DNA of 64,000 nucleotides from UBA877 sp034436335 (GTDB lineage: Bacteria > Chloroflexota > Anaerolineae > Anaerolineales > Villigracilaceae), in contig DAOTVO010000047.1 of NCBI GenBank assembly GCA_034436335.1, forward strand, positions 23,084-87,083. The letters are read 5' to 3'. Both the position numbers and the translations under genes were made by a program. Position 1 is the stretch's first letter, and every line of letters begins with the position of its first letter. Below the pieces are notes generated by a model. That model saw nothing but the letters and a program-made list of their open reading frames with translations, did no database searches and was not told the origin of the DNA. Shown piece after piece: positions 9,166 through 17,340 of this stretch.

Positions 9166-10254
9166 TCAACTACGGTTTCGCGCCTCTCTGGCGCGTTTGC
9201 GTACTGATTCGATTTGTTCTTCCGTCACCTCGCGCTCGAAGGAACGAAACCCGCTCAACCGAAAACCATGCTTTTCGGCAATGGCGGTGATTTCCTCAAC
9301 GCGCTGGCGGGTGATATTCTTACCCAACGTGTAATCCTCGAACCGGCCTTCGAGAGCCAGGGCGATTGTTTCGGCCATGCAGGCATACGCCTTGCCCGGC
9401 GGAAAACCAAAGTTAAAGTGAAAGTCAACGGGTCCCGGCACATCCACCATGCCGCCGTCAATCACTAATATATCATTTCTGACCGCTGCCACCATTGCAG
9501 AAACATCGCGAGGACGCGCCACGTCACAGACCACACAGCCGGGCCGCAAGTCTTCAGGCCGAATCACATCATGCACAGCGCTGGTGACGGTAAGAATTAA
9601 ATCTGCTTCAGCCAGACCTTGCATTGAAGTGCTCGTTGTCAATTCGCTGCGCGCCCGGACCTGTAACCTGTCACGCAGTTCTTCGAGCGCGTCCTCCCGT
9701 CTGCCAATCAACAGGAGATGCCCGGCGTCATCGGCCAGCAACTCGGCGCAGATGCTGCCAATCGAACCCGTCGCGCCGACGACTGCCACCGTGGCTTCGC
9801 GGATAGGAATTTCCATCACCCGCGCGGCCTCTCGTACAGCCTGAACGGCGATGGAAACGGTGTACGAATCCCCGGTAGTCACCGGCAGGTCGAGTGCTCG
9901 GGCAACCGTCAAGCCTGCGTCGCCGATCACCGATGTAAACGCGCCCAGGCCGAGGATATCGGCGCCAAGTCTTTCGGCCAAACGGCCGGTTTCAATAACC
10001 TTACGATAAACTGTCTGTTCTGGCAACTCCAGCATGCGCCGGGGAGTGTAAGGACAGGCAAGAAACCAGCCTTTTACTTCTTTCCCTGTTGCTTGAGATG
10101 TGATGCCGGTAATCTCCGAAATATACACCGGCGGAAAGAAGGTGGAGAAAAAATCTATCTGCCGTTCGCTTAAAATTTTACCCAACAGGGGATATTTACG
10201 GCTGACATCCCTCTTTGGGTCAATGGGGTGAATAATAAAAGCAAAAGTGTCCAC
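9166..10254 (-). CDS. acyl-ACP/acyl-CoA reductase-like protein (cyanobacterial AAR family)
   Basis: A 362-residue protein resembling long-chain acyl-[ACP] reductase, which uses NADPH to reduce fatty acyl thioesters to aldehydes. The N-terminal domain has the family signature LGLGAFTSVIGD (101-112) and TTGDSYT. The Rossmann motif is ATVAVVGATGSIGS (154-167). ILVIDGGMVD and the LGKNITRQRVEEI region near the C-terminus also follow AAR. The Cys292 in AYACMAET matches the Cys of the AAR motif FACFAEA that forms the acyl-enzyme. Family members are often mis-labelled shikimate dehydrogenase. No aldehyde-deformylating oxygenase is in the window, so alkane formation is not implied. Chain length and carrier specificity cannot be read. 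It is in the middle of the signalling operon, 17 nt after the hexapeptide gene. Confidence 0.8.
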   Translation of the reverse strand: MDTFAFIIHPIDPKRDVSRKYPLLGKILSERQIDFFSTFFPPVYISEITGITSQATGKEVKGWFLACPYTPRRMLELPEQTVYRKVIETGRLAERLGADILGLGAFTSVIGDAGLTVARALDLPVTTGDSYTVSIAVQAVREAARVMEIPIREATVAVVGATGSIGSICAELLADDAGHLLLIGRREDALEELRDRLQVRARSELTTSTSMQGLAEADLILTVTSAVHDVIRPEDLRPGCVVCDVARPRDVSAMVAAVRNDILVIDGGMVDVPGPVDFHFNFGFPPGKAYACMAETIALALEGRFEDYTLGKNITRQRVEEITAIAEKHGFRLSGFRSFEREVTEEQIESVRKRAREARNRS

Positions 10255-10271
10255 AAAACCTGAAACAAAGG

Positions 10272-11549
10272 CTACCAGGAAGTCAAGTCCTCTTCGCCGC
10301 GGCGGGGATAAAGGCGCGGATGCTTGCTGCCGTCTTTCAGCTTGTGATGGTCGCTGTCTTCGTATTTTACATCACGGTCAATGATTCGGCGCTCCTTCGA
10401 AGCAAAAAGAACTACATCCGACTCGATGGTGCGGGCTGGGAAGATAATCATTCCGGAACCAATCCGGCAATTGTGGCCGACGCATCCGCCCAGAACGGGC
10501 CGGTTGGCTGGCGAGAGGCGGTCATTGCCGTCCAGGGCTTTGATGGGCGAGGGAATCAAGTTGTAATCGGTAAAGGTATTGCCCGCGCCGATGAAGGTGT
10601 TGCGTCCAATCACGCACATTTGCAGACAGGTATTTTGCGCCACCATGCTGTTTTCCATGATTGTGGTCATGAAAAGCGAAGCGCGAAACGGCAGGAAAGT
10701 GCCGTCGCCGACCACCGAGAGCATCAACTGACAATCCTGCGAAATATTGACATTATTGCCGATGATGCAATTTTCAATCACTGCGCCGGCATTGATGGTG
10801 ACATTATCGCCTATCGTCGTCGGACCATGGATAATCGCTGTCGGGTCAATGACGCAATTCTTGCCGATTTTGACCAAACCCGAACATTCCAGCAATTGCC
10901 GGCCTTCGTACACTGCACGCGCCAGCAAACTGAGTTTGAACCAGAAATCTTTCTTCAGCCGCTCCTCGAAACGCGCTCCGCGCGCAAACAGGCCAAAGAC
11001 GCCATCTGCAATGAAGATATGCGTCCAGGCATCTATGGCCAGCATGGCTCGCAGCGGCACCTGATAGACCAGGTCGCCGCTCTCGGTAGCCATATAGGTA
11101 GGCACGTGGTAATAGCCGATTTCCCGCGCCTGCATGTCTATCACCAACGGCTCAACGTCTGCTTCCGGGCCATTGGGGTAATACCACAGGTCGGCATAGT
11201 AGATGTTCCCCGCCGGCGTGTAAGAAATCGAAAGCGGCAGAGCATGCTCACGAAAAGCGGCGTCATCGAGGGAAAAAGCCGCCCGTACCGGGCGCCCGCG
11301 CTGTTTGGCCTGCTTGATGAATTCGGCCATGTAATACTGATCGAAATACAAGTTGTCGCGATAGACAATCATCGGCTCGCGAGTCACAGGCAGACGCTCG
11401 CCCGGTTTGAGTTCGATTTCCCCGTCCACATAGGGAGCAAGCACCTCGCGCTGATTGAGCCACAGCGGGACGTTTTGAATACGCAAGTCGCGGGCCGGCT
11501 CATTGAAGGGCGGAATATGGCGGGGAGCGTGAAGAATGACTTTTTTCAT
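10272..11549 (-). CDS. left-handed beta-helix (hexapeptide repeat) protein, possible acyl- or nucleotidyltransferase
   Basis: A 425-residue protein. Residues about 1-210 form an unassigned domain with several Tyr-rich strands (for example IVYRDNLYFDQYYM). From about 225 onward there are imperfect hexapeptide repeats such as IGKNCVIDPTAIIHG, IGDNVTINAGAVIEN and IGNNVNIS, which build a left-handed beta-helix. This fold is typical of acyltransferases and of sugar-nucleotide transferases such as GlmU, and sometimes only of a scaffold. A highly charged tail with KDGSKHPR and RRGEED ends the protein. No clear catalytic His of the LpxA type can be picked out by eye. It starts 4 nt after the V4R gene stop, so the two are co-translated. 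Substrate is unknown. Confidence 0.75.
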   Translation of the reverse strand: MKKVILHAPRHIPPFNEPARDLRIQNVPLWLNQREVLAPYVDGEIELKPGERLPVTREPMIVYRDNLYFDQYYMAEFIKQAKQRGRPVRAAFSLDDAAFREHALPLSISYTPAGNIYYADLWYYPNGPEADVEPLVIDMQAREIGYYHVPTYMATESGDLVYQVPLRAMLAIDAWTHIFIADGVFGLFARGARFEERLKKDFWFKLSLLARAVYEGRQLLECSGLVKIGKNCVIDPTAIIHGPTTIGDNVTINAGAVIENCIIGNNVNISQDCQLMLSVVGDGTFLPFRASLFMTTIMENSMVAQNTCLQMCVIGRNTFIGAGNTFTDYNLIPSPIKALDGNDRLSPANRPVLGGCVGHNCRIGSGMIIFPARTIESDVVLFASKERRIIDRDVKYEDSDHHKLKDGSKHPRLYPRRGEEDLTSW

Positions 11550-11553
11550 GGGG

Positions 11554-12180
11554 TCAACTCATCGGCGTCTGGTTAATTACAATTGTACACGCACTATCGC
11601 CACACGCAAGGCAACTTTTCTCTTCCACTTGGAAATACTTGCCTGCGCTTACCCAGTAGAGCGCCTCTTGAAGCAGGCCCACAGCCAGCGAGCAGGCTGG
11701 CGCATCGGTTTGTCGTCCCCAGCAGAGGGGACAGCGTTCAATATGCCAGTAGATGTTCTGCTGGTCGCGCTCCAGGCGGACGCGCTGGTCGGTAAAATTA
11801 TTGAACAGAGAGGCAAACGCCTGGCTACCTTGTTCCAGCCGCACATGAAGCGGCAGAAGACGAAAAGCCAAATCGGTTAGCCCCAGTTCTGGACCGAACT
11901 CGCGCAGGCCGTATTTGAAGCAGGCACGTCCCACGCGTAGCGCCAGGCCGCGGCCGGCTCGAGGTCCATAAGCGCGCTCAAGGCCGGCCTGCATGGCACT
12001 TACATGAGCAAAAGGGACGCGCAAATCCTGATTGTGGGGCGGATAATGGTCAATGTACTCCGAAAAGCCGGCCAGGTTCAAGACAGCATTTACCCCTACA
12101 TGGCCGAGGATTTCTTCCATTGCCAAAAGGATAATGCGCCCCATCCGATTAGGATAATAAAATTCAGGGGCAGTCATCAT
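11554..12180 (-). CDS. V4R (4-vinyl reductase) domain protein
   Basis: A 208-residue protein with the V4R fold, a small-molecule-binding domain known from BchJ and from phenol-sensing regulators. The C-terminal half carries the diagnostic Cys pattern: Cys150 and Cys153 (CPLCWGR), Cys163, then Cys190, Cys193 and Cys198 (CLACGDSACTIVI), probably a metal site. No DNA-binding or enzymatic domain is attached. Its start codon overlaps the stop of the upstream hydrolase by 4 nt (ATGA). In this operon it is the natural candidate for a ligand-binding subunit that reads a hydrophobic molecule made or modified by the neighbouring enzymes; this role is inference. Confidence 0.82.
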   Translation of the reverse strand: MMTAPEFYYPNRMGRIILLAMEEILGHVGVNAVLNLAGFSEYIDHYPPHNQDLRVPFAHVSAMQAGLERAYGPRAGRGLALRVGRACFKYGLREFGPELGLTDLAFRLLPLHVRLEQGSQAFASLFNNFTDQRVRLERDQQNIYWHIERCPLCWGRQTDAPACSLAVGLLQEALYWVSAGKYFQVEEKSCLACGDSACTIVINQTPMS

Positions 12181-12971
12181 TCAACTGTATCTTGGTCAAG
12201 GAAATTTTTCAAAGTCTGGATGAAAGTATCCGGTTCATCCAGCATGATAAAGTGTCCCGCTCTTGGGAATCGCTCAATCCTTGCCGTTGGAATACCTTTT
12301 TTCATAGGCTGCCATTGCATCGGATGAACGATGTTATCTTTGTCGCCATACATGCCCATCGCCGGGACTTTAACCTGAGACAACATCGGCCTTAAGTCAG
12401 TGCGCCGCAGGGAAGCAATGCTAAGCAGGAACGACTCGAGAGTTGTCTTCGACAAGTCTTTATCCATCATCTCCGGGAAGCGCGGGTCTCTGCATATCAT
12501 CGGCGAAGCAAGACGCATGCCCAGTCGAAAGGCTCCCATCATATTGAAAAGGAGGGCTGCAATAGGGCGGCGTCCGGCCAGTTTCAGCGGAAAAGCCAGG
12601 GAAGAACCGGTAATTGGTGAACCAACCACCACTACTTTACTCACCCGCTGCGGATACTGGATGGCAACCGAAAGGCTGACCGTCCCCCCCATGCTGTGAC
12701 CCACCAGCGGAGCGCGCTGGATGCCCAGACGGTCCATAAATTGGTCCACCAGACTTACGAAATCCTGAACAGCGTAGGTATCGCGTTTTTTGCCCGATTC
12801 ACCAAACCCCCAAAAATCCAATGCATAGGTACGATAATACGAACCGAGGTAGGCCATGGTTTCCTGCCAAAGACCCCACGATCCGAGCCAGCCATGCAAC
12901 AGGATGACCGGGCGTCCACGGCCATACACCTCGTAGTGAACAATGCCTTGGTCGGTAGTGATGGAAGACAC
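12177..12971 (-). CDS. alpha/beta hydrolase
   Basis: A 264-residue complete alpha/beta hydrolase. The oxyanion hole is HGWLGSW (26-32), the nucleophile elbow is GHSMGG with Ser93, the acid is expected in the GDKDNIVHP loop, and the His is in RAGHFIMLDEP near the C-terminus. A cap domain rich in Arg/Leu lies between about 130 and 200. No signal peptide is visible, so it is cytoplasmic. It starts 24 nt after the GTPase gene and overlaps the V4R gene by 4 nt. It is a paralogue of the nucleophile-less protein at 1-395. The ester, thioester or lactone substrate cannot be named. Confidence 0.9.
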   Translation of the reverse strand: MSSITTDQGIVHYEVYGRGRPVILLHGWLGSWGLWQETMAYLGSYYRTYALDFWGFGESGKKRDTYAVQDFVSLVDQFMDRLGIQRAPLVGHSMGGTVSLSVAIQYPQRVSKVVVVGSPITGSSLAFPLKLAGRRPIAALLFNMMGAFRLGMRLASPMICRDPRFPEMMDKDLSKTTLESFLLSIASLRRTDLRPMLSQVKVPAMGMYGDKDNIVHPMQWQPMKKGIPTARIERFPRAGHFIMLDEPDTFIQTLKNFLDQDTVE

Positions 12972-12995
12972 AGGCGCTCAAGCAACACGCAGGGA

Positions 12996-13538
12996 TTATT
13001 TTCCTCCCTGCTCCATTTCAGCCAAAATACTGTAGAGGAGTTCGAGCAGAACGGACTTGACGGAATTCCGGTCTGTGGCCACGCAGGGCAGGAACTTGAC
13101 TTTCGAGTCGAGGCGCAGGACATGGCGCATATCTTCCGGGTCCCAGGCATCTTTCTTATCCTGCTTATTGGCGGCTACAACATACGGGGTGGGAGCATAG
13201 GCGCGGAAGGTTTCCAGAATAGAGCGCGCCTCGCGGAAAGTCTCCGGCCGGGTGCTGTCCACCATTACGATAAACCCCAGCATTCCCTCGGACAGGATTT
13301 CCCACATGAAGTCGAAGCGCTTCTGGCCCGGCGTGCCGAAGAGATACAACACGAGGTCATCATCTACAGTGATACGGCCGAAATCCATTGCCACCGTGGT
13401 CGCTTCCTTGACGGCTTTCTCGGCAGCAGTAGAAATCTTCCGTTCGGTGGAAACAACATCAATTTCACTCACCGAGCGGATGAACTCGGTCTTGCCGGCA
13501 CTAAAGGGACCTGTGACAACCATTTTGACTGTTTGCAT
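12996..13538 (-). CDS. MglA/Srp-type small GTPase (COG2229 family)
   Basis: A 180-residue small GTPase. The P-loop is GPFSAGKT (10-17), the G3 motif is FGTPGQ (67-72) with Gly in place of the usual Asp, and G4 is NKQD (124-127). This set is typical of bacterial MglA-like GTPases. The ATG at 13536-13538 is chosen because a GAGGTAGGA ribosome-binding site precedes it; a longer frame upstream would overlap the DUF4388 gene. The gene follows DUF4388 by 20 nt, a pairing that recurs in Chloroflexota and actinobacterial conservon-like loci. It probably acts as a nucleotide-dependent switch for the signalling proteins of this operon. Confidence 0.9.
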   Translation of the reverse strand: MQTVKMVVTGPFSAGKTEFIRSVSEIDVVSTERKISTAAEKAVKEATTVAMDFGRITVDDDLVLYLFGTPGQKRFDFMWEILSEGMLGFIVMVDSTRPETFREARSILETFRAYAPTPYVVAANKQDKKDAWDPEDMRHVLRLDSKVKFLPCVATDRNSVKSVLLELLYSILAEMEQGGK

Positions 13539-13558
13539 GAGTCCTACCTCAAACAAAA

Positions 13559-14374
13559 TTATAGCGAACGAATGCGAGTAATCAAACGGTTTACTAGAGA
13601 CTTCTGCTCGTCTCGGTCTGCTGTGGGGAAGACGCGCACCTGGGGCGGCGGTGCAGCGCCTTCGGGGCGGCAAATTTCCACCAGACCCGCCTGCAAGAGG
13701 CCATAAACAATCCGGCGGATTTCAAGGTCATTCATTTTGGTGGCGTTGGCAATTTGCCTGATGGTATTTTTGGGATTGATATAAGAGACGACCCGCCACT
13801 CCTCGACGCTCAGATTAACATTGCGCAAATTGACGCCAGGGCGGTCGGTGAACTTCAGCGCCATGTCGAGGCTGGGAATCTCGTCCTGAAGTTGTTCCCA
13901 CTCCCGCAACTGACGCGAGCCTTCGATGATGAGATTCTCCAAATCCAACCGCACGCTGATTCGTTCATCGGGAGGGAGAACATCGTTCTCGAAATGAAAT
14001 GAGCCTTCCACCCAAGTGAACAGTCTCTGGACAATCTCAGAAAAATACAATTGCACTTGGGTCAAAATCTCTTCCTTGGTCAAGTAACCCGCATTGATGA
14101 GCAGAAGGCCGAGTTCTTTATCAGAGATATTACTGGCCCGCTGTTGAATGGCTTTGTATTGACCTGCAGAAAGTTTATTGGCCTTATGAAGAAGGGTTGC
14201 CAACCCCGTCGGCGTCTTCCCAATTTGGGCATAAGCCAATTTCCCATCACGAAATGAAACCTGAGCAGTGTCGGTGGGCCCTTCAATAACCAGAGTCCCC
14301 GTCTTGCGCGCCAGGTTAATCAAATTCAGCAACTGGGTAATCGTAAAGTCTCTTAAGTTTCCTCGCAGTGCCAT
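13559..14374 (-). CDS. DUF4388 (PatA-N-like) protein, first gene of the signalling operon
   Basis: A 271-residue protein. Residues about 3-110 match the DUF4388/PatA N-terminal type (MALRGNLRDFTITQLLNLI, then a GTLVIEG strand and a VSFRDGKLAYA motif). Residues about 195-235 look like a winged helix (RQIANATKMNDLEIRRIVYGLLQAG split over several helices). The domain is common in two-component networks and next to MglA-like GTPases. It is preceded by the TTGACG/TATAAT promoter at 14414-14442 with a leader of about 33 nt, and no strong ribosome-binding site is visible. Its role is probably as a partner of the GTPase encoded 20 nt downstream. Confidence 0.82.
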   Translation of the reverse strand: MALRGNLRDFTITQLLNLINLARKTGTLVIEGPTDTAQVSFRDGKLAYAQIGKTPTGLATLLHKANKLSAGQYKAIQQRASNISDKELGLLLINAGYLTKEEILTQVQLYFSEIVQRLFTWVEGSFHFENDVLPPDERISVRLDLENLIIEGSRQLREWEQLQDEIPSLDMALKFTDRPGVNLRNVNLSVEEWRVVSYINPKNTIRQIANATKMNDLEIRRIVYGLLQAGLVEICRPEGAAPPPQVRVFPTADRDEQKSLVNRLITRIRSL

Positions 14375-14413
14375 GTCAACTCGAGCCGCAAATGGGATAG
14401 GAAAGACGAAACG

Positions 14414-14442
14414 ATTATACTTGCACGTACGTTATGCGTCAA
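14414..14442 (-). promoter_or_regulatory. promoter of the DUF4388-GTPase-kinase operon
   Basis: On the minus strand there is a TTGACG -35 box (14437-14442), a 17-nt spacer and a TATAAT -10 box (14414-14419). The predicted transcription start is about 33 nt before the DUF4388 ATG. It is divergent from trpS. No other comparable promoter is visible inside the packed gene series down to position 1, which supports one long transcript. Confidence 0.75.
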
Positions 14443-14470
14443 AGGTTCGAAACTTACCAAATCCGTATGT

Positions 14471-14476
14471 TATAAT
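14471..14476 (+). promoter_or_regulatory. possible -10 box of trpS
   Basis: TATAAT lies about 137 nt before the trpS start. The -35 region is poor (TTCGAA with a 19-nt spacer is the best fit). The leader of about 130 nt contains a small GGCAGG-CTGTTTGCC-type hairpin near 14577-14593 but no recognisable T-box or trp leader peptide. Confidence 0.4.
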
Positions 14477-14612
14477 TTTTCCGCCTCGTCACAAAAAGCC
14501 ATTCCTCCGGGCTAAAAATCGTCTGAAAACGGCGAAACCGGATGGAGTGGGAAAACTGCGAAGCAAAATTTCACCCGGCAGGCTGTTTGCCTGCAATCAA
14601 AAGAGGTCCTCT

Positions 14613-15599
14613 ATGGCAAAGAAAGGCCGCGTCTTCTCCGGCATCCGCCCCACCGGGCGCGCCCATTTGGGCAATTATCTGGGAGCCATCAAAAACTATG
14701 TCGCCCTGCAGGACGAGTACGACTGCGTGTACTGCATCGTAGACATCCACGCCCTCACCACCGTGGAAGATACGGTAAACCTGAAACAGAACACCTTCGA
14801 AATGGCGCTCGACCTGCTGGCCGCCGGCATCCGACCGGAGGAAACCATCCTCTTCGTCCAGAGTCACGTCCCACAAGTGATGGAACTACACACTATCCTT
14901 TCAATGGTCACGCCGCTCGGCAAACTGACCGACCTGCCAACCTTCAAGGAAAAAGCCCGCCAGCAGCCGAACAACGTCAACTACGGGCTGGTCGGTTATC
15001 CCGTCCTGATGACCGCCGACATCGTCCTCTACAAAACCGACCTTGTCCCGGTCGGCATTGACCAGGCCCCGCACATCGAATTTGCCCGCGAAGTGGTACG
15101 CTCCTTCAACTACCGTTATAATACCAAAGTGCTCATCGAACCAGCCATGAAGACCACCGAAGTGCCCAAAGTGCTGGGCATTGACGGCAAGGAAAAGATG
15201 AGCAAAAGTCTCGACAATCACATCGAACTGGCTCTCACCCCCGAAGAGACCCGCCAGCGCGTCATGATGATGGTCACCGACCCGCAGCGTATCAAGCGCA
15301 CCGACCCCGGCAACCCGGATGTCTGTAACGTCTTTTCGCTCCACAAAATATTCACGCCGCAGGCCGAGGTGGACATGATTAACACCGAATGCCGCCGCGC
15401 CGGCATCGGCTGCGTGGACTGCAAGAAACGTTTCGCCGAAAGCCTCAACCGCGCCCTCGAACCCTTCCGCACCCGGCGCGCCGAACTCGCCGCCCAGCCG
15501 GAGCATGTCCAGGAAATCCTCGCAGACGGCGCCCGCCGCGCCCGCCTCATCGCCGAAAAGACGATGGCAGAAGTGCGGGAAGCAGTGCAATTGCCGTGA
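14613..15599 (+). CDS. trpS: tryptophanyl-tRNA synthetase
   Basis: A 328-residue class I aminoacyl-tRNA synthetase that charges tRNA-Trp in the cytoplasm. The HIGH-like motif is TGRAHLGNYLGA (about residues 12-23) and the KMSKS motif is GKEKMSKSLDN (about 190). The length is normal for bacterial TrpS. The ATG at 14613 follows an AAGAGGT ribosome-binding site; an open frame extends upstream but has no family similarity. It is divergent from the signalling operon and is followed 99 nt later by dtd, another tRNA quality-control gene. Confidence 0.96.
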   Translation: MAKKGRVFSGIRPTGRAHLGNYLGAIKNYVALQDEYDCVYCIVDIHALTTVEDTVNLKQNTFEMALDLLAAGIRPEETILFVQSHVPQVMELHTILSMVTPLGKLTDLPTFKEKARQQPNNVNYGLVGYPVLMTADIVLYKTDLVPVGIDQAPHIEFAREVVRSFNYRYNTKVLIEPAMKTTEVPKVLGIDGKEKMSKSLDNHIELALTPEETRQRVMMMVTDPQRIKRTDPGNPDVCNVFSLHKIFTPQAEVDMINTECRRAGIGCVDCKKRFAESLNRALEPFRTRRAELAAQPEHVQEILADGARRARLIAEKTMAEVREAVQLP

Positions 15600-15612
15600 G
15601 CGAAGCAATGAG

Positions 15613-15654
15613 AGAATAGAGATTTGAGAGTGACGTTGCTTAAATCTCTATTCT
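15613..15654. repeat. 13-bp inverted repeat between trpS and dtd
   Basis: AGAATAGAGATTT (15613-15625) and its exact complement AAATCTCTATTCT (15642-15654) flank a 16-nt loop. The right arm is followed by a pyrimidine-rich stretch, not a pure T run, so it may be a weak terminator of trpS, an RNA-processing hairpin or a protein site. Confidence 0.6.
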
Positions 15655-15698
15655 GTGCCTATCTTTACTTTTCTCTCCCCTCTGTTCTCTACCTACCC

Positions 15699-16136
15699 AT
15701 GCGCGCCCTCCTGCAACGCGTCACCCATGCCAGCGTCCACGTGGACGGTCAGACTGTCGGAGCCATCGGGCGCGGCCTGGTGGTGCTGCTCGGCATCGGC
15801 GAGGGAGATACCGAAGAGCAGGCACGCTTCCTGGCCGAAAAGACCGCCCAACTGCGCATCTTCGAGGATGCCGAAGGCAAGTTCAACCTGTCCCTGCTGG
15901 ACGTGAAAGGCGAAGCGCTGGTCGTCTCACAATTCACCCTCTACGGCGACGCCCGCAAGGGACGGCGCCCATCCTTCAGCGACGCGGCACGTCCCGAAGC
16001 CGCCGCCCCGCTGGTGGATAAATTCTGCGAGTTTCTGCGCGCCCAGGGCGTCCCCACCCAAACTGGCGTGTTTGCCGCCCACATGCTGGTGGAAATCTAC
16101 AACGACGGGCCGGTCACCATCTGGCTGGAAAAATGA
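15699..16136 (+). CDS. dtd: D-aminoacyl-tRNA deacylase
   Basis: A 145-residue DTD enzyme that removes D-amino acids (and Gly from tRNA-Ala) mischarged onto tRNA. Diagnostic motifs are MRALLQRV at the N-terminus, SQFTLYGD near 80 and NDGPVT near the C-terminus, which carries the catalytic Thr. The length is standard. The ATG at 15699 matches the family start even though no clear ribosome-binding site precedes it. Its last 4 nt overlap the galK start (ATGA), so the two genes are co-translated. Confidence 0.95.
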   Translation: MRALLQRVTHASVHVDGQTVGAIGRGLVVLLGIGEGDTEEQARFLAEKTAQLRIFEDAEGKFNLSLLDVKGEALVVSQFTLYGDARKGRRPSFSDAARPEAAAPLVDKFCEFLRAQGVPTQTGVFAAHMLVEIYNDGPVTIWLEK

Positions 16137-17275
16137 AACGCCCGCTCACCGAGACATTCGAACAACACTTTGGCGTGTCTCCATCCTTCCTCGTCCGCGC
16201 CCCCGGACGGGTAAACATCATCGGCGAACACACCGACTACAACGAAGGTTACGTCCTGCCGCTGGCCATCGAACGCGCCATCCACATCGCCCTGCGCCCC
16301 CGCGCCGACAGCCTCGTCCGTGTTCATTCACTCGACTACAACGAAAGCGCCGAATTCGACGCCTCTGCCCCCCAGCGCGGCGGGCCGGCCTGGGTCGAAT
16401 ACATCCGCGGCATGGCCTGGGTCATGCAGCAGGACGGCCTGCCTCTGCGCGGCTGGGACGGCGTGATGAGCGGCGACATCCCGCGCGGCGCCGGGCTCTC
16501 CTCCTCCGCCGCGCTCGAAATCGCCGCCGGTCTGGCCTTCGCCGCGGCATCGGACCGGATGCCTGCTCCCGCCAAACTGGCCGCCCTCGCCCAGCGCGCC
16601 GAAAACGAATGGGTTGGCGTCCGCTGCGGAATCATGGACCAGATGGCCTGCGCCGCCTCGAAAGAAAATCACGCCCTTCTGCTCGACTGCCGCACCCTGG
16701 TCTACGAACACATCCCCCTTCCTCCTGGCCTCTCCATCGCCATCCTCGACACCGCCACCCGCCGCGGCCTGGTCGACTCGGCCTACAACGAACGCCGCGC
16801 CGCCTGTGAACGAGCCGCCCAGACGCTGGGAGTGCGCGCCCTCCGCGATGTCAGCGAAGCAGACTTCCGTTCCCGCGCCGGAGCGCTGGATGAAACCACC
16901 CGCCGCCGCGCCCGGCACGTCGTCGGCGAAAACGAACGCGTCCTGCAGGCCGTCGAAGCCCTGCGCCGCGGCGACATCCCCGCCCTGGGCCGCCTGTTAG
17001 ACGCCAGCCACGCCAGTCTGCGCGACGATTTCGAAGTCTCCTCCGAAGCCCTCAACACGATTGTCGAAATCGCCCGCCGCCAGCCCGGCTGTTACGGGGC
17101 GCGCATGACCGGAGCCGGATTCGGCGGCTGCGCCGTGGCGCTGGTAGCGACAGAAGCCGCCGAATCGTTTTCTCGAACCGTTGTCCAACACTATCACCAG
17201 GCCATCGGTTTGGAAGCCTCGATTTACATCACTCACGCCTATCCAGGCGCTTCAGTCGCCCGCTTGACGAGATAA
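16133..17275 (+). CDS. galK: galactokinase
   Basis: A 380-residue GHMP kinase that phosphorylates alpha-D-galactose at C1. The galactokinase signature GRVNIIGEHTDYNEG (about 22-36), the ATP loop GAGLSSSAALE (about 119) and the C-terminal motif GAGFGGCAVALV are all present. The enzyme is cytoplasmic (Leloir pathway), but galT and galE are not in the window. Its start overlaps the dtd stop. The promoter of the following lipoprotein gene overlaps its 3' end. Confidence 0.96.
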   Translation: MKRPLTETFEQHFGVSPSFLVRAPGRVNIIGEHTDYNEGYVLPLAIERAIHIALRPRADSLVRVHSLDYNESAEFDASAPQRGGPAWVEYIRGMAWVMQQDGLPLRGWDGVMSGDIPRGAGLSSSAALEIAAGLAFAAASDRMPAPAKLAALAQRAENEWVGVRCGIMDQMACAASKENHALLLDCRTLVYEHIPLPPGLSIAILDTATRRGLVDSAYNERRAACERAAQTLGVRALRDVSEADFRSRAGALDETTRRRARHVVGENERVLQAVEALRRGDIPALGRLLDASHASLRDDFEVSSEALNTIVEIARRQPGCYGARMTGAGFGGCAVALVATEAAESFSRTVVQHYHQAIGLEASIYITHAYPGASVARLTR

Positions 17276-17292
17276 ACGGGTTGTGCTAGTAT
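17264..17292 (+). promoter_or_regulatory. promoter of the LysM lipoprotein gene
   Basis: TTGACG (17264-17269), 17-nt spacer, TAGTAT (17287-17292). It overlaps the last codons and stop of galK and would give a leader of about 40 nt before the ATG at 17341. Confidence 0.6.
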
Positions 17293-17340
17293 CGCTCCAA
17301 TACCTAAATCACACAGCCCGACACTTTGCTGGAGGAGAGC

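Noticed and set aside
14477..14612. T-box or trp attenuator in the trpS leader
   Set aside because: No T-box core (AGGGTGG-like) and no run of Trp codons followed by a terminator is present.
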